A DNA stretch of 64,000 nt from Apoda limacodes (Eukaryota; Arthropoda; Insecta; Lepidoptera; Limacodidae). Shown here one piece after another: positions 11,001-20,160 of the stretch; position 1 is the stretch's first letter, and each line of letters starts with the position of its first letter. The notes beneath the pieces are model-generated. The model saw nothing but the letters and a program-made list of their open reading frames with translations. It was not told where the DNA came from and did no database searches. The translations under genes were made by a program, and so were the position numbers. The stretch lies in contig OX291550.1 in NCBI GenBank assembly GCA_946406115.1, forward strand, positions 4,330,803-4,394,802, given 5' to 3'.

Positions 11001-12704
11001 TATAATTTCAAATCATAATTATTTTTAATTATATTTAATTATTTCCTTGATTTTAAATAAATCGTGCCTTTTTATTTATCAAATAAGTATTGTTTTATAA
11101 TACAACTACAATAAACTATGCTTTTCTATCAAAATATAAACAAATCTCTACATTTTAAAGGCAAAATAAAATATATGAAAATTATTTTTTTGTCGTAAAA
11201 TATGTTTATCCAAACAAATACCAGCTGAAGAATTAGTCGAATTCTTCCTGCCCTCCCCCATTCCCCGAGCCCCGCAGACAATAACCAGGTACGTACGCCA
11301 AATTATTTCACAATGAATATATTCCACTGACCTCATGATACGTATAGTAAACCATACAATTAATTGTTTTGAATCTACGAGTTTTAACTGAGTTATTTAT
11401 ACTTATTTATAAATAAATAATACAAAGGTGTAGTAATAACGAACTTAAACAAAAACATAAAATAAACGTATAAAGAGATTAGCGACGTCAACCGAATTCT
11501 GGTTATGCTTTGTTATCATTGATATACCTATGACATATATTGACATAATAAGAAAAACAAAAAATATTGTTGTTCGTAGTATATTTGCATTTCTTAATGT
11601 TTTACTTTACAAACTTTAATATAAGATACTAGCTCTCCGCCGTGACTTCGTCAATTCTGAATAGAACATTTAATTGTAACCAGGAACTTTGTTTATTGCT
11701 GACAGTAGCTAGCGTATTTTTTTCCATAATTTCAGTTCAGATTCACATAATCTTGTTTTAGTATTTAATGGGAACTCAAAAGTTGCAACTCAATTTCAGT
11801 ATAAATAAAGATAAGTTTCGCCAGTTTTTTAGAACAGTGACGACATTATGCAAGTAATAAGACTAAATGATATCTGGTTGCGTCTTAACCTTTGTCATGA
11901 CAGTTAAGCATTTCAATTTGTAATCTATATGCTTAAGTACAGCCTTAACAATCAGTTTTCCATAGTATCCTATGAGAATACTTATAATTTTGGACCTAAA
12001 GAACTTTTTAGTATAATTAATGATCTGTCGATGTATGTCTAAGATTTTAGATTATTTTTGAAAACTATCACTAAAACAAGATTACGACGATTTAAGACTT
12101 CGCAAAATTACACCTTCCACTTTTTTTTAAGTGAAAACTTCTTTAACGGCGTTTTGGACTTTTTTGTGATGGGTAGAAAATGTTAAACTCGCGTCATGAC
12201 ACGTGACCTGATCGAGGCCCACGTCCCTTCCTACCATGCGGCGAAAATGTATGCCTGCGCCTGCTGTTTCGTTTTTTTAGTATATGGCGATTATGAGTAG
12301 TACAAGGAGGTTGGATATGGGATTTCAATTCTATGATAGATTGCGATGTCAAATATACTACGTCAAAAAAGTAAATAAACAAACATTATTGTTTATAATA
12401 AATAAATATGTTTACGAAGTGATGGGAAGTAAATAGCTAGTATGTTTTCACTTCTGCCGGCACTCCCGGTTCCATTACTACAACGTTCGAGTTGTAGCTT
12501 GGTTTAAAATCTTGAGCAAGTGTTGTATAATAAACTCTGACACGTAAAAAAGTATGAAAAAGTCTGTCGTAAACTTCCTTATTACACAGCTGTCAGACAT
12601 GGCGTCAGGAATTATGGCCCGTGTAATCCCGACAGGCTCAAGTTTGGCGAGCGTATTATCTGTCTTAACACTCCTACATTAACAATGTACCTGCAAAAGA
12701 TATA
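11001..12704. other. Intergenic with repeat remnants
   Basis: A family C remnant (ACTAGCTCTCCGCCGTGACT) lies near 11,630-11,655. A GC-richer patch at 12,180-12,260 looks like another old repeat. There is no gene. Confidence 0.4.
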
Positions 12705-13045
12705 TCCTACTAATATTATAAGCGCGAAAGTTTGTAAGTATAGAAGTTTGTTAGTCAATAACGCTTCAGCCACTGGACGGATCGGGATGAAACTTCACAC
12801 ACCTGTAGATTAGGTCCTGGAATAGCACATATATTTACATATACATTTTTATTCCGAAAAATTCAAAAGTTCCTGCGGGAACAACTTTCACCGAGCTTAA
12901 ACGAACTATAGCTATGGCTACAGCGTACTATACCAAACTTCATTAGTGTAATTAAGGAGTAAATCACAGTATTAATACTGTGATTAAATTAAGGAGTCCC
13001 ACGCCGATAACCAAACTTAGGACGGGCGGAGCCGCTGGCAAAGAA
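12705..13045 (-). mobile_element. Dispersed repeat family C copy
   Basis: Runs from an ACTAATATTATAAGCGCGAA end, through a block meaning 'cttcagccactggacgg' and CCTGCGGGAACAACTTT, to GGACGGGCGGAGCCGCTGGC. It matches, in the opposite orientation, the family copies at 29.6 and 31.8 kb. This is the common lepidopteran repeat type with a 'cgcggc..cgcccg' end and a TTTATAATATTA end. A perfect 24-bp palindrome lies inside at 12,962-12,985. Confidence 0.7.
12962..12985. repeat. Perfect 24-bp palindrome
   Basis: The sequence reads identically on both strands, centred on TATTAATA and ending AATCAC/GTGATT. ATTAAGGAGT occurs on both sides, so it may mark a small duplication within the family C copy. 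Confidence 0.85.
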
Positions 13046-13790
13046 GTAAAGTAGTAACTATTATTTAATATTAAATTATCTAAATTCCATTTCTTCGCTT
13101 ACTTTAGATTTGATAGAGACAGGTGTACTGTTAACCTAACTAACTAAGTCCTAATGAATCTATTAGTTTTCACATGGCAAAAAAACTCTTTACAACTATT
13201 GTAATAACTTAATGTGATACACTATTACACTATTTTGTATAAATGGTGGCAATTCGTTCCTATATATTATCTATTTTAATAAATTTGTATGTATAACTTC
13301 ACACATTATTTTCTCAAAGGGATTAGTTAACCAGTGACTGGCACACACCTACACCACAATGTGGGGGACAGCCTAGTTGCACCAACTGCTTTTACTCAAA
13401 ACCGCTATGAAAAGTTTTAATAACATTCGAAAAAAAAAAATGCGGAAAGGCTTAAGATGTTGGATTGCTAATAAAAATAAAAAAAAAAACGCATTTCAGG
13501 GAAGATAAGACGACAGTTATATCATATACGATTTTCTTTGTATGGCCTGTTTTAAAGCACGCACTCACGCAAAAATAGTACAAACATTATATTTTATTTT
13601 TTTGAAATATCGAAGTGACCAGTGTTGCTCGACTCCGCTGCAGGAACGCTTATAAGCTTCAATAAGTTTCTCATTTATTTTTTTATGTTTAATTTAATTA
13701 GTTAAAATTATTTTTTGACATTTTCCATTTTATTATACTATTATACTATTCTATTATCTAAATGACTGTTTTCTTTTCCCTGCGTTTTTG
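13046..13790. other. Intergenic, no gene seen
   Basis: AT-rich. At 13,345-13,375 a short block (ACACCACAATGTGGGGGACA) resembles one at 32,805-32,838, probably a remnant of the same dispersed repeat. Confidence 0.4.
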
Positions 13791-14024
13791 AGTAAAGCTC
13801 TACACGGCTCTGTACGGCTACAGTACAGTAAAGCTCTATACAAGTCTCAGCTACAGTACAGTAAAGCTCTATACAATTCTCGGCTACAGTACAGTAAAGC
13901 TCTATACAAGTCTCAGCTACAGTACAGTAAAGCTCTATACAAGTCTCAGCTACAGTACAGTAAAGCTCTATACAATTCTCGGCTACAGTACAGTAAAGCT
14001 CTATACAAGTCTCGCTTACAGTAC
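13791..14024 (+). repeat. 33-bp minisatellite with A-B-A order
   Basis: One 36-bp copy (13,791-13,826) is followed by six 33-bp copies starting at 13,827, 13,860, 13,893, 13,926, 13,959 and 13,992. All start AGTAAAGCTCTA. Two variants occur: A (CAAGTCTCAGC) and B (CAATTCTCGGC), in the order A B A A B A', which suggests a 99-bp higher-order unit. The period keeps a frame open, giving an 86-residue repetitive frame that I do not treat as a gene. Confidence 0.95.
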
Positions 14025-14929
14025 GGCCGTCAAACTCTATTTGCCTAGCATAGGCTTACTTTCGGGGCCTCGTCAGTAATGTACTATTCCATCTGGAATC
14101 CTTTGCCCTTTGGCAATTACCCCGAATTTCTACCTTTACCGATGGCATTACCGACCTAAACGTAATAACGTGGTGTAAGCTTCTATCGTCGTACCCGGCA
14201 AGCTGAGTAACTTTCAACGCTCAATTCTAGTTTTACTGGGATTTTGGCATCAAATAAATACCATATAACACCTATTTGTGCCATAAAATCATATAGCTAT
14301 AATGAGAATACTCGTCACCAAATGTAATTATAATATGAGTTTTTATAAGAAGAGATAATATAGTCGTACAATATAATATAATACAAACAACAATTTGTCA
14401 CTCCTACCAAATATTAAACCCAGCACTTTTGACACGGCCATCCACCCACCACTGTGCCCGATGGTATTTTATTATTAACTAAACCACTAGAATGGTTACG
14501 AATATATAAACTGTTAACAAATTGTATCAACTTGTATAATTGTTAGAACAATAATTAATATTATTAAGATTATTTTTAACCCTTAACAGAACCGAGCTAA
14601 TAAACAAAACAAAAGTAAAAATTTTAAAATACAATTTTTACAATCTTTCGATTATTATAATTCATATTTTCATTCATAAAAGTAAAGTTTTAAATTCATT
14701 TTAAGGATTCCGTACCTTAAAAGGAAAAAAGAACCCTTATAGGATCACTTTGCTGTCCGTCTGCACTTTTCTCAGGAACGCGTCAAGGTATCGAGTTGAA
14801 ATTAATACCAAATACTAAACTCTACGGTCACTTGAAGCAGTAAAAAAATCAAGCTTGTAAGTCAACGTAATAAAAAAATACGTTCGAAATACGGACATTT
14901 TTGTGACAGTAAAATAACATCCATTTTAT
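14025..14929. other. Intergenic with a repeat fragment
   Basis: At 14,700-14,860 (+) there is a fragment of a common lepidopteran repeat: GATTCCGTACC, GAACCCTTATAGGATCACTT, GCTGTCCGTCTG. Otherwise there is nothing. Confidence 0.45.
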
Positions 14930-15180
14930 TGAAACCATATTCATATATTTCTGACGTCATACTCCGATGACGGATCTGTCGTCGACCGAAATATAAAGCT
15001 ATTAGAATACTCTGACAACGATGACAGGCATTCATTTGTATAAAAAAGCTCTTTAAGGTCGTTTTTACTGTTTTATGGGCAGTTATGTTATTGTGAAATT
15101 GCTTTGTACCTCGGTTTCACTCGCGTGTATTTACAGCTATAACAGATTAACAGCTAATAAAATATGGAGTATTGTAAGAT
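14930..15180 (-). mobile_element. Dispersed repeat family A, copy 2
   Basis: The reverse complement gives the family A order: GAGTGAAACCG, TTTCACAATAACATAAC, GAGCTTTTTTATACAAATG, CAGAGTATTCTAATAGCTTT, TCCGTCATCGG, TGACGTCAGAAATATATG. Where copy 1 has the 27-bp minisatellite, this copy has a single related unit. Confidence 0.7.
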
Positions 15181-15760
15181 TTTTGTGACAGGGAAAAATT
15201 AAGGACTAATTAAAAGGTGGATGAAAGCTTATATTCAAGTTCTATGTTTTTGATGTTAGGGAAATGTAATTTGTATAAACAAAGGTTTTTATTAGATTTT
15301 TCCGATAGAGACGGATTACGGAAGCTAAAATATGATTGCAAGTTTGTATGAAAACCGTATATTTTTGTAGCCAAAGGCATACATTTTGTATGAAAAAAAT
15401 AACTTGCTAAATTTTTCCAACAGGGCCAAATCAAGGGGCCGAACTAAAGGAGCCAAATTATGATTGAAGATTTGAAAATAGTATATTTTTTATGTCAGGG
15501 AAATGATATTTGTATGAACAAATATTGTTATAAAATTTTTACTACAGAAAAAGTTTAGGAAGCACAAATTGTATTGCAAATTTATATAAAAATCGTATAC
15601 ATAGATAGTTAATTAATGTTATAAGATTTTCACTAAGGGAATGGATTAAGTGTGCGAAAAGGTAATTGAAAATTGTGATGCAAGTCCTCTGTGTTTTTTC
15701 TTTGTCATAGGCATATTTGGTTCCTATTGAGGTAAAGAAACCTATCATTTGAATACAAAA
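15181..15760 (+). repeat. Degenerate tandem repeat, period about 120 bp, about 5 copies
   Basis: Units restart near 15,183, 15,302, 15,420, 15,541 and 15,628 after a TTTTTCC/TTTTTAC boundary. Each has an ACAGGGA-like start, ATTAAGGA, GATTGCAAGTTTGTATGAAA, CGTATATTTTT and CAGGGAAATG-TTTGTATGAAC blocks. Copies are diverged and the last is short. The minus-strand frames here are incidental. Confidence 0.75.
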
Positions 15761-16554
15761 GCCTGTTGTTTGTTTATTATTTCTACCAAAAAGGTGCATC
15801 CAGATTTTTGGCAGTGGAATATTTGGGTACACGGAGAAAGACATATATTTCTATGCCTGACGAAAAATTTGACGGGAGTATTTTTTTCAGGTCAAACCTC
15901 ACGGTTTCTTTACTTGGAATAGGAGTAACTGGGTAATCTTATTTTGGTAAGTCTAGGGTTTGTTCGAGTGATGTAAGAGAACCAAGGATACTTTTAGTTT
16001 TGGTCGAAAATTCCCACGGGAAATGAATTCTCCACGGATAACACCGCGAGGCACTTTATGTTACAAAGGTTCAATGGATGATTTAGATTTTGGAACAGTT
16101 TTAAGAGAGAAAATAACATAAAGCACTTTCTATGATGGTAAATCAATGAGAAGGAATCCCACGGCGATTACTGAATTCTGCATGGGCGAAGCCGCGGAAA
16201 AAAATTAGTAAAAAGAGCTGGTTGGTTTCTTGTAAACAGGGATTGTGCAAAAGGGACGCAAAGTGCTTTTGATTTGGAATTTCGATATTGTTAGTAAATG
16301 TTCCAATCAGTAAAGATCAAGAAAAGGCTGTACAAATAAATAAAAAAATCGCGAAACAGTAAAAACCGCGTGAAATGTATTCCGTCTTTGTAATTGTTTA
16401 CTCAAATTTGTATTTATGATGACACTATTAAAAAATAAAAAATAGTGTGTTTTCCTCAAGTAGGTAGTGATAATGAAATAAATAAATGTAGGTTCTATTC
16501 TTGTTCTTTTTGCCAATTGCCTCTTTTCAGCTCACGGCACTACTATCTTCTTCA
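15761..16554. other. Intergenic, family C remnant
   Basis: At 16,155-16,208 there is the CCCACGGCGATTACTGAATT...GGCGAAGCCGCGG end of a family C repeat (minus orientation). There is no gene. Confidence 0.45.
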
Positions 16555-16930
16555 CTCGGATAAAAAGTGTCATGACGTACAAGCAAGGCACGCGTTTATA
16601 TAACCCGCGGGCGGTAATGACATATGAAGCCTGTCCTGTGTACCGTGCGCGCTCTACGTACTTTGTCTGCGTATACGTACAAAAGCGCCAACGTTGGTTT
16701 AAGATATGAACTACACGCTAACCGAGCAATTAAAATTTTTAACTTTAGCCAAAATTTTTTAATTCATTAATTCTTTAGCTACCGCTACTAGTGGCGTTGT
16801 TTTCTATTATTTTGTTCCCGCCATTTCAATTGTGTTGCGGTGAGTTTTTCTTTCACCATATATTTTTATTTATTTACTCGCAAATGTGATGAAAAACGTT
16901 GTGTGTAACACGAATATCATATTATTTTTT
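16555..16930 (+). mobile_element. Dispersed repeat family B, copy 1
   Basis: Contains AACTTTAGCCAAAATTTTTT, TAGTGGCGTTGTTTTCTATT, CCCGCCATTTCAAT, ACTCGCAAATGTGATGAA and TTGTGTGTAACACG in order. The same blocks occur at 22,460-22,640 (+) and 55,290-55,600 (minus). There is no coding capacity and the class is unknown. Confidence 0.65.
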
Positions 16931-17019
16931 TGAAGCTAACAATCCACAAGTACAAATTACCACCGTTTCAATGTCAAAAATCTATTTTTAGTATCTTGTC
17001 TAATCCTAAATTACTTCCT

Positions 17020-17066
17020 ATTCCGACGTTGCTTAGCTTTGAATATCTTTTCCAAAGCTAGATGGC
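17020..17066 (-). repeat. 5S rRNA-like fragment (partial)
   Basis: The reverse complement reads GGAAAAGATATTCAAAGCTA then AGCAACGTCGG, matching the start of the two larger 5S-like pieces at 17.1 and 17.5 kb. Confidence 0.55.
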
Positions 17067-17094
17067 ACTGTAACGGTAATTTAAGACGGTAGGT

Positions 17095-17155
17095 GACACA
17101 TATTTTGTTGGAAACGATATAAAAAGCTAGGCAACGTCGGGCTTGGTCAGTAAGT
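17095..17155 (+). repeat. 5S rRNA internal-control-region-like piece
   Basis: TTGGAAACGATAT leads into a diverged AAGCTAGGCAACGTCGGGC then TTGGTCAGTAAGTAGGTGG. This corresponds to the middle of 5S rRNA (box A to box C). It is an inverted partner of 17,460-17,535. Confidence 0.6.
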
Positions 17156-17330
17156 AGGTGGCAAACAAGCCAGCATTAATGTCTGTGCTATCAGAGCAAC
17201 TACCGTCAACTACGGCTCTTATGCGTCTTCCGGCCAAAAAGCTAGCCACCGATTTGCACAAACTCTTGGGTACTCCTATCGATGGCAACTTCGATAGTAC
17301 GCTCAGTGTCACACTTATCGCTTTTGTTTG
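17155..17330 (-). pseudogene. Jockey-clade RT fragment
   Basis: On the minus strand the frame reads LSKLPSIGVPKSLCKSVASF then LAGRRIRAVVDGSCSDSTDI and NAG, a conserved stretch of Jockey-type RT just before the usual VPQGSVLSP motif. After NAG the homology ends and the 5S-like sequence begins. Only about 60 residues survive, so this is a relic. The same RT region occurs at 53,846-53,925 on the plus strand. Confidence 0.75.
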
Positions 17331-17400
17331 TGTTCGTAAAATACGTAAAACCGTAGTACGGAACCCGCGGTGCGCTAGTCCAACTTGCACTTGACTGATG
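17331..17400 (+). repeat. Repeat end of the GGAACCC...CACTTG type
   Basis: GTACGGAACCCGCGGTGCGC then TAGTCCAACTTGCACTTG is the reverse complement of the GGCCAAGTGCGAG...GGGTTCCGTAC head seen in family E (26.46, 29.94 and 58.46 kb). Confidence 0.6.
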
Positions 17401-17459
17401 TAAATAACACGCATGTAAATTTACATAATTTGCGAAAACAAACAAAATCAAAAAGTGTG

Positions 17460-17535
17460 CTGCTAAGCGGTCATCCATCCAAGTACTGACCAAGCCCGAC
17501 GTTGCTTAACTTTGAATATCGTTTCCAACAAACAA
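17460..17535 (-). repeat. 5S rRNA internal-control-region-like piece
   Basis: The reverse complement reads TTGGAAACGATATTC, AAAGTTAAGCAACGTCGGGC, TTGGTCAGTACTTGGATGG, ATGACCGC. Apart from its leader this is the box A to box C core of insect 5S rRNA. The 5' and 3' thirds of a 5S gene are missing, so it is not a gene; it is probably the promoter part of a pol III-type repeat. Confidence 0.7.
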
Positions 17536-17865
17536 TTGTGTTTACTGTTTCTCTGGTACCGGTGTGTACCGGTTATTAAAAATGGTAATAGCTTCGGCCT
17601 GTCTCACACTTGGCCGAATTTTATTATTTGTATTTTCACTTCAGAGTTCACAATATTTTTCATTGCAAGTTTGAAGTTTGAATGTATAATGGTTGTTTTT
17701 ACCACAGAGCAAAAACAACGACAATGTGTTTCTCGGGACCCCCCTTAGATTTTATTTTTATTTTTTAACAGATGGAATGGAATTGCGGGGTTCTGCAATG
17801 ACACAATGCGGGGTTCTGCAATGACACAATGCCAAAATAATCATAAAGAAGCGACACTAAAATGA

Positions 17866-17930
<65 letters not shown>
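17536..17930. other. Intergenic with short tandem repeats
   Basis: Holds a 23-bp direct duplication at 17,785-17,830 (unit GCGGGGTTCTGCAATGACAC plus three bases) and the (TA)n tract listed next. There is no gene. Confidence 0.6.
17869..17925. repeat. (TA)n microsatellite, 57 bp
   Basis: An uninterrupted TA run adjoining the left end of a family A copy. Confidence 0.95.
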
Positions 17931-17932
<2 letters not shown>

Positions 17933-18220
17933 AATGGAGCTTTTGCCCGTCATCGTTGTCTAAATATTATAATGGTTTTATATTTTATTCGCTCAACGTC
18001 ACATCCGTCATCGTTATATGACGGCCGACATGTATAAATGTGGTTTTGAACAATGCTTGTGCATTATTTCAGTTTAAATTCAATTTATATTTTCACACCG
18101 AGGATTTAAGTGAAACGGAAGAGCAGACTTATTGAATTTCCCGAGTCCATCCTTTTTATTGTTAGTGACAACTGGCGAGAAATAAAATTACTATTTGATT
18201 TAGACCCTTACTAAGATTCG
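17931..18220 (+). mobile_element. Dispersed repeat family A, copy 3
   Basis: Family A blocks in order: GGAGCTTTTGCCCGTCATCG, TAATGGTTTTATATT, CATCCGTCATCG, TATGACGGCCGACATGTATA, AGTGAAACGGAAGAGCAGAC, TTGAATTTCCCGAGTCCATC, TTATTGTTAGTGACAACTGG. Confidence 0.7.
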
Positions 18221-18284
18221 GAAATATGTATATTTCTTATAGACAACATTTCATCAAAGAAGTAGCACGTTTTCATATATTTTT

Positions 18285-18366
18285 ATCCCACTAAGGTGGT
18301 AAACAAGTCGACGGTCTACCTAATGATAAGCGGTTACCGTGGCCTATGGACGTTTGCAACACCAAA
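18285..18366 (-). mobile_element. LINE 3' end (same family as 24.6 kb)
   Basis: CCACTAAGGTGGTAAACAAG, then CTAATGATAAGCGGTTACCG and CTATGGACGTTTGCAACACC, is the reverse complement of the 3' tail at 24,910-24,985. A short 5'-truncated or decayed copy. Confidence 0.75.
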
Positions 18367-19254
18367 TATGCGTTTTTATTCCTACCAAGAGTTTTTAAAG
18401 ACATGGATGTCAACGTGGAAGCAACCGCGAGTCATGGTTCTTTACGACCTGTTTTTGACACAAGTACAGCTGCAGACACGTATCTTTATTTTTCAGAAGA
18501 ATCGTTTGTCATTTATCATTCGTCGTTATCCAACAAATATTGCTCAAAATTCAGGTCTATTTAATGCTCTGTCAGAAAGCTAAGCAATAACGAACAGAAT
18601 TTCACATTTATATATAAGTAATTATAATTTTTCCTGGACACGTCACTCTGACCCACATAGAAATACAAATATACCCTTACTTGTTTATACATATAAAACA
18701 GGTACATAGATTAACATAGAAACAAGACCAACGCAAATGCGAATTACATTAATGCTTATGCATCTGTACGGGGTTCAAACTGCCGCCCTCCATTTTAGCA
18801 GGCAGAATCACTTCCATCTAACCGAGCTATCAAATCGACCAATTATGGAATTGTTTTCAGAAGAAGCATTTGGAGTAATTTGGTTTTGTTACTATTTGGG
18901 TCGGATTGTAGTTTATAAATAACCATATATTTGTTTGTTAAGTGTGTCACTGTTGAGAAACGTCGAAAATAAATTGGTGGATAAAAAGAAATTGAAAACA
19001 CAGATAACTGTTGCAATTTGTGTCACTCTCAACTTAATGAATGTAGAATTTGAATTTACTGGGTAACCAGCGCCACACGACCGGCATACACGAGGTGTAC
19101 ACTGTGCATACCTTCAGGCGCTATTCGAACAGCTATATGAGGATATATTTTTCTATAATTTTATAGCATTGGTGATCATCAACTCATAATTTTTAAACTT
19201 TTGATTTTAAAAACATTATAACAAAATAAAATTGGTAGCTTTAAAATTCTGACC
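18367..19254. other. Intergenic, SINE head remnant
   Basis: At 18,765-18,850 (minus) a tRNA-like block occurs: GATAGCTCGGTTAGATGGAA then GGCAGTTTGAACCCC, resembling pol III A and B boxes of a tRNA-derived SINE. The short open frames at 18.30-18.58 and 18.74-18.92 kb lack any domain. Confidence 0.45.
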
Positions 19255-19345
19255 GTCGACAGGCCACTCGCTCGATATTGTCTGCCGAATCGCACTGTCA
19301 CAGAGCGATGGACTATGACTTAAGCCTTTTTTCTCATGTGCTATA
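19255..19345 (+). mobile_element. SINE tail fragment
   Basis: GACCGTCGACAGGCCACTCG, then GCCGAATCGCACTGTCACAG and GATGGACTATGACTTAAGCC, is a diverged version of the SINE tail at 24.05-24.13 kb. Confidence 0.55.
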
Positions 19346-19619
19346 GTGAGGACAAACAACGACTGGTGTATTGCATTCGTAAATTATGTACGGGTACGGA
19401 ATTTTCACCGTGCGAACCCGACTCGCACTTCACCGATGTTTTTCTCTTAAAAATAGCCCTGCACTATTGACAGGACTTCCTTGTTATAAAAAATATCTTG
19501 GCATGCTAGTCGTCGAGCGCCGTGGCAAAATTAATAAGTTTTATTTAAAATTTAACTTTGTCATCTTTATTGGAGTAATCAAACAGAAATAGTACTTATC
19601 GGAGAATGACAGCTGGAAT
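19346..19619. other. Intergenic, no gene seen
   Basis: A 68-residue frame at 19,386-19,592 has no recognisable feature. No repeat was identified. Confidence 0.35.
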
Positions 19620-19790
19620 ACACGAGTACGGCATTATTTGTCTATATACATATATAAATTGAATTTATATTTTGCTGGCGAGAGCTCCACTGAAACGGAA
19701 GAGCAAACTCATTGAATTTCCCGTGTCGATCCTTTATATTGTTACTGCGACTGCTGACGAGAATGATTATTTCATTTTTGATTTCAACAG
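19620..19790 (+). mobile_element. Dispersed repeat family A, copy 4 (partial)
   Basis: CACTGAAACGGAAGAGCAAA, TTGAATTTCCCGTGTCGATC, TTATATTGTTACTGCGACTG and GAGAATGATTATTTCATTTT match the 3' half of copies 1 and 3. Confidence 0.65.
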
Positions 19791-19954
19791 TTTTTGCGTT
19801 AACCGTATTCGGGACACAATTATTTGTCATTTAAATATTTTTTTTATTTATTTAAAACACATTTGTATGCGAACCCAAAAGTATAAAATTTACATACTTG
19901 ATTGTAATCATTTAATAAACAATACACAGACTTTTCCGCATTAGTGTAAGGGTC

Positions 19955-20025
19955 AGGTCTGATGGCTCCAGGGTTTTGAGAAGCTCTTGGGTTCAAACCT
20001 AGCGTGCACTAATGAGTTAGTCATG
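19955..20025 (+). mobile_element. tRNA-derived SINE head
   Basis: B-box-like GGTTCAAACCT at 19,989-19,999, followed by AGCGTGCACTAATGAGTTAG, parallels the head of the SINE at 9.9 kb. The body is missing. Confidence 0.6.
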
Positions 20026-20045
20026 TACCATGTCACTCTCGAACC

Positions 20046-20160
20046 GCACTTTACGTAACCATTTAGGTTCCAAAGTGTGGGGATGAATAATTCCCTGCCG
20101 ATGGCGAGCGGTGCTATGGTAGAAAGTAGCCGTGTGCATCATTTCAAAAGCGCTAGAACA
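20046..20160 (-). pseudogene. LINE RT C-terminal fragment
   Basis: The reverse complement contains GGCTACTTTCTACCATAGCA, CCGCTCGCCATCGGCAGGGA and ACACTTTGGAACCTAAATGG, almost the same as 24,672-24,743 on the plus strand. It encodes the HRTARHRQG...LEPKW part of the LINE C-terminus. Only this piece remains. Confidence 0.75.

Noticed and set aside
13788..14048. 86-residue repeat protein
   Set aside because: A by-product of the 33-bp minisatellite.
17460..17535. 5S rRNA gene
   Set aside because: Only the box A to box C core is present; both ends of a 5S gene are missing and the piece recurs in several repeats.
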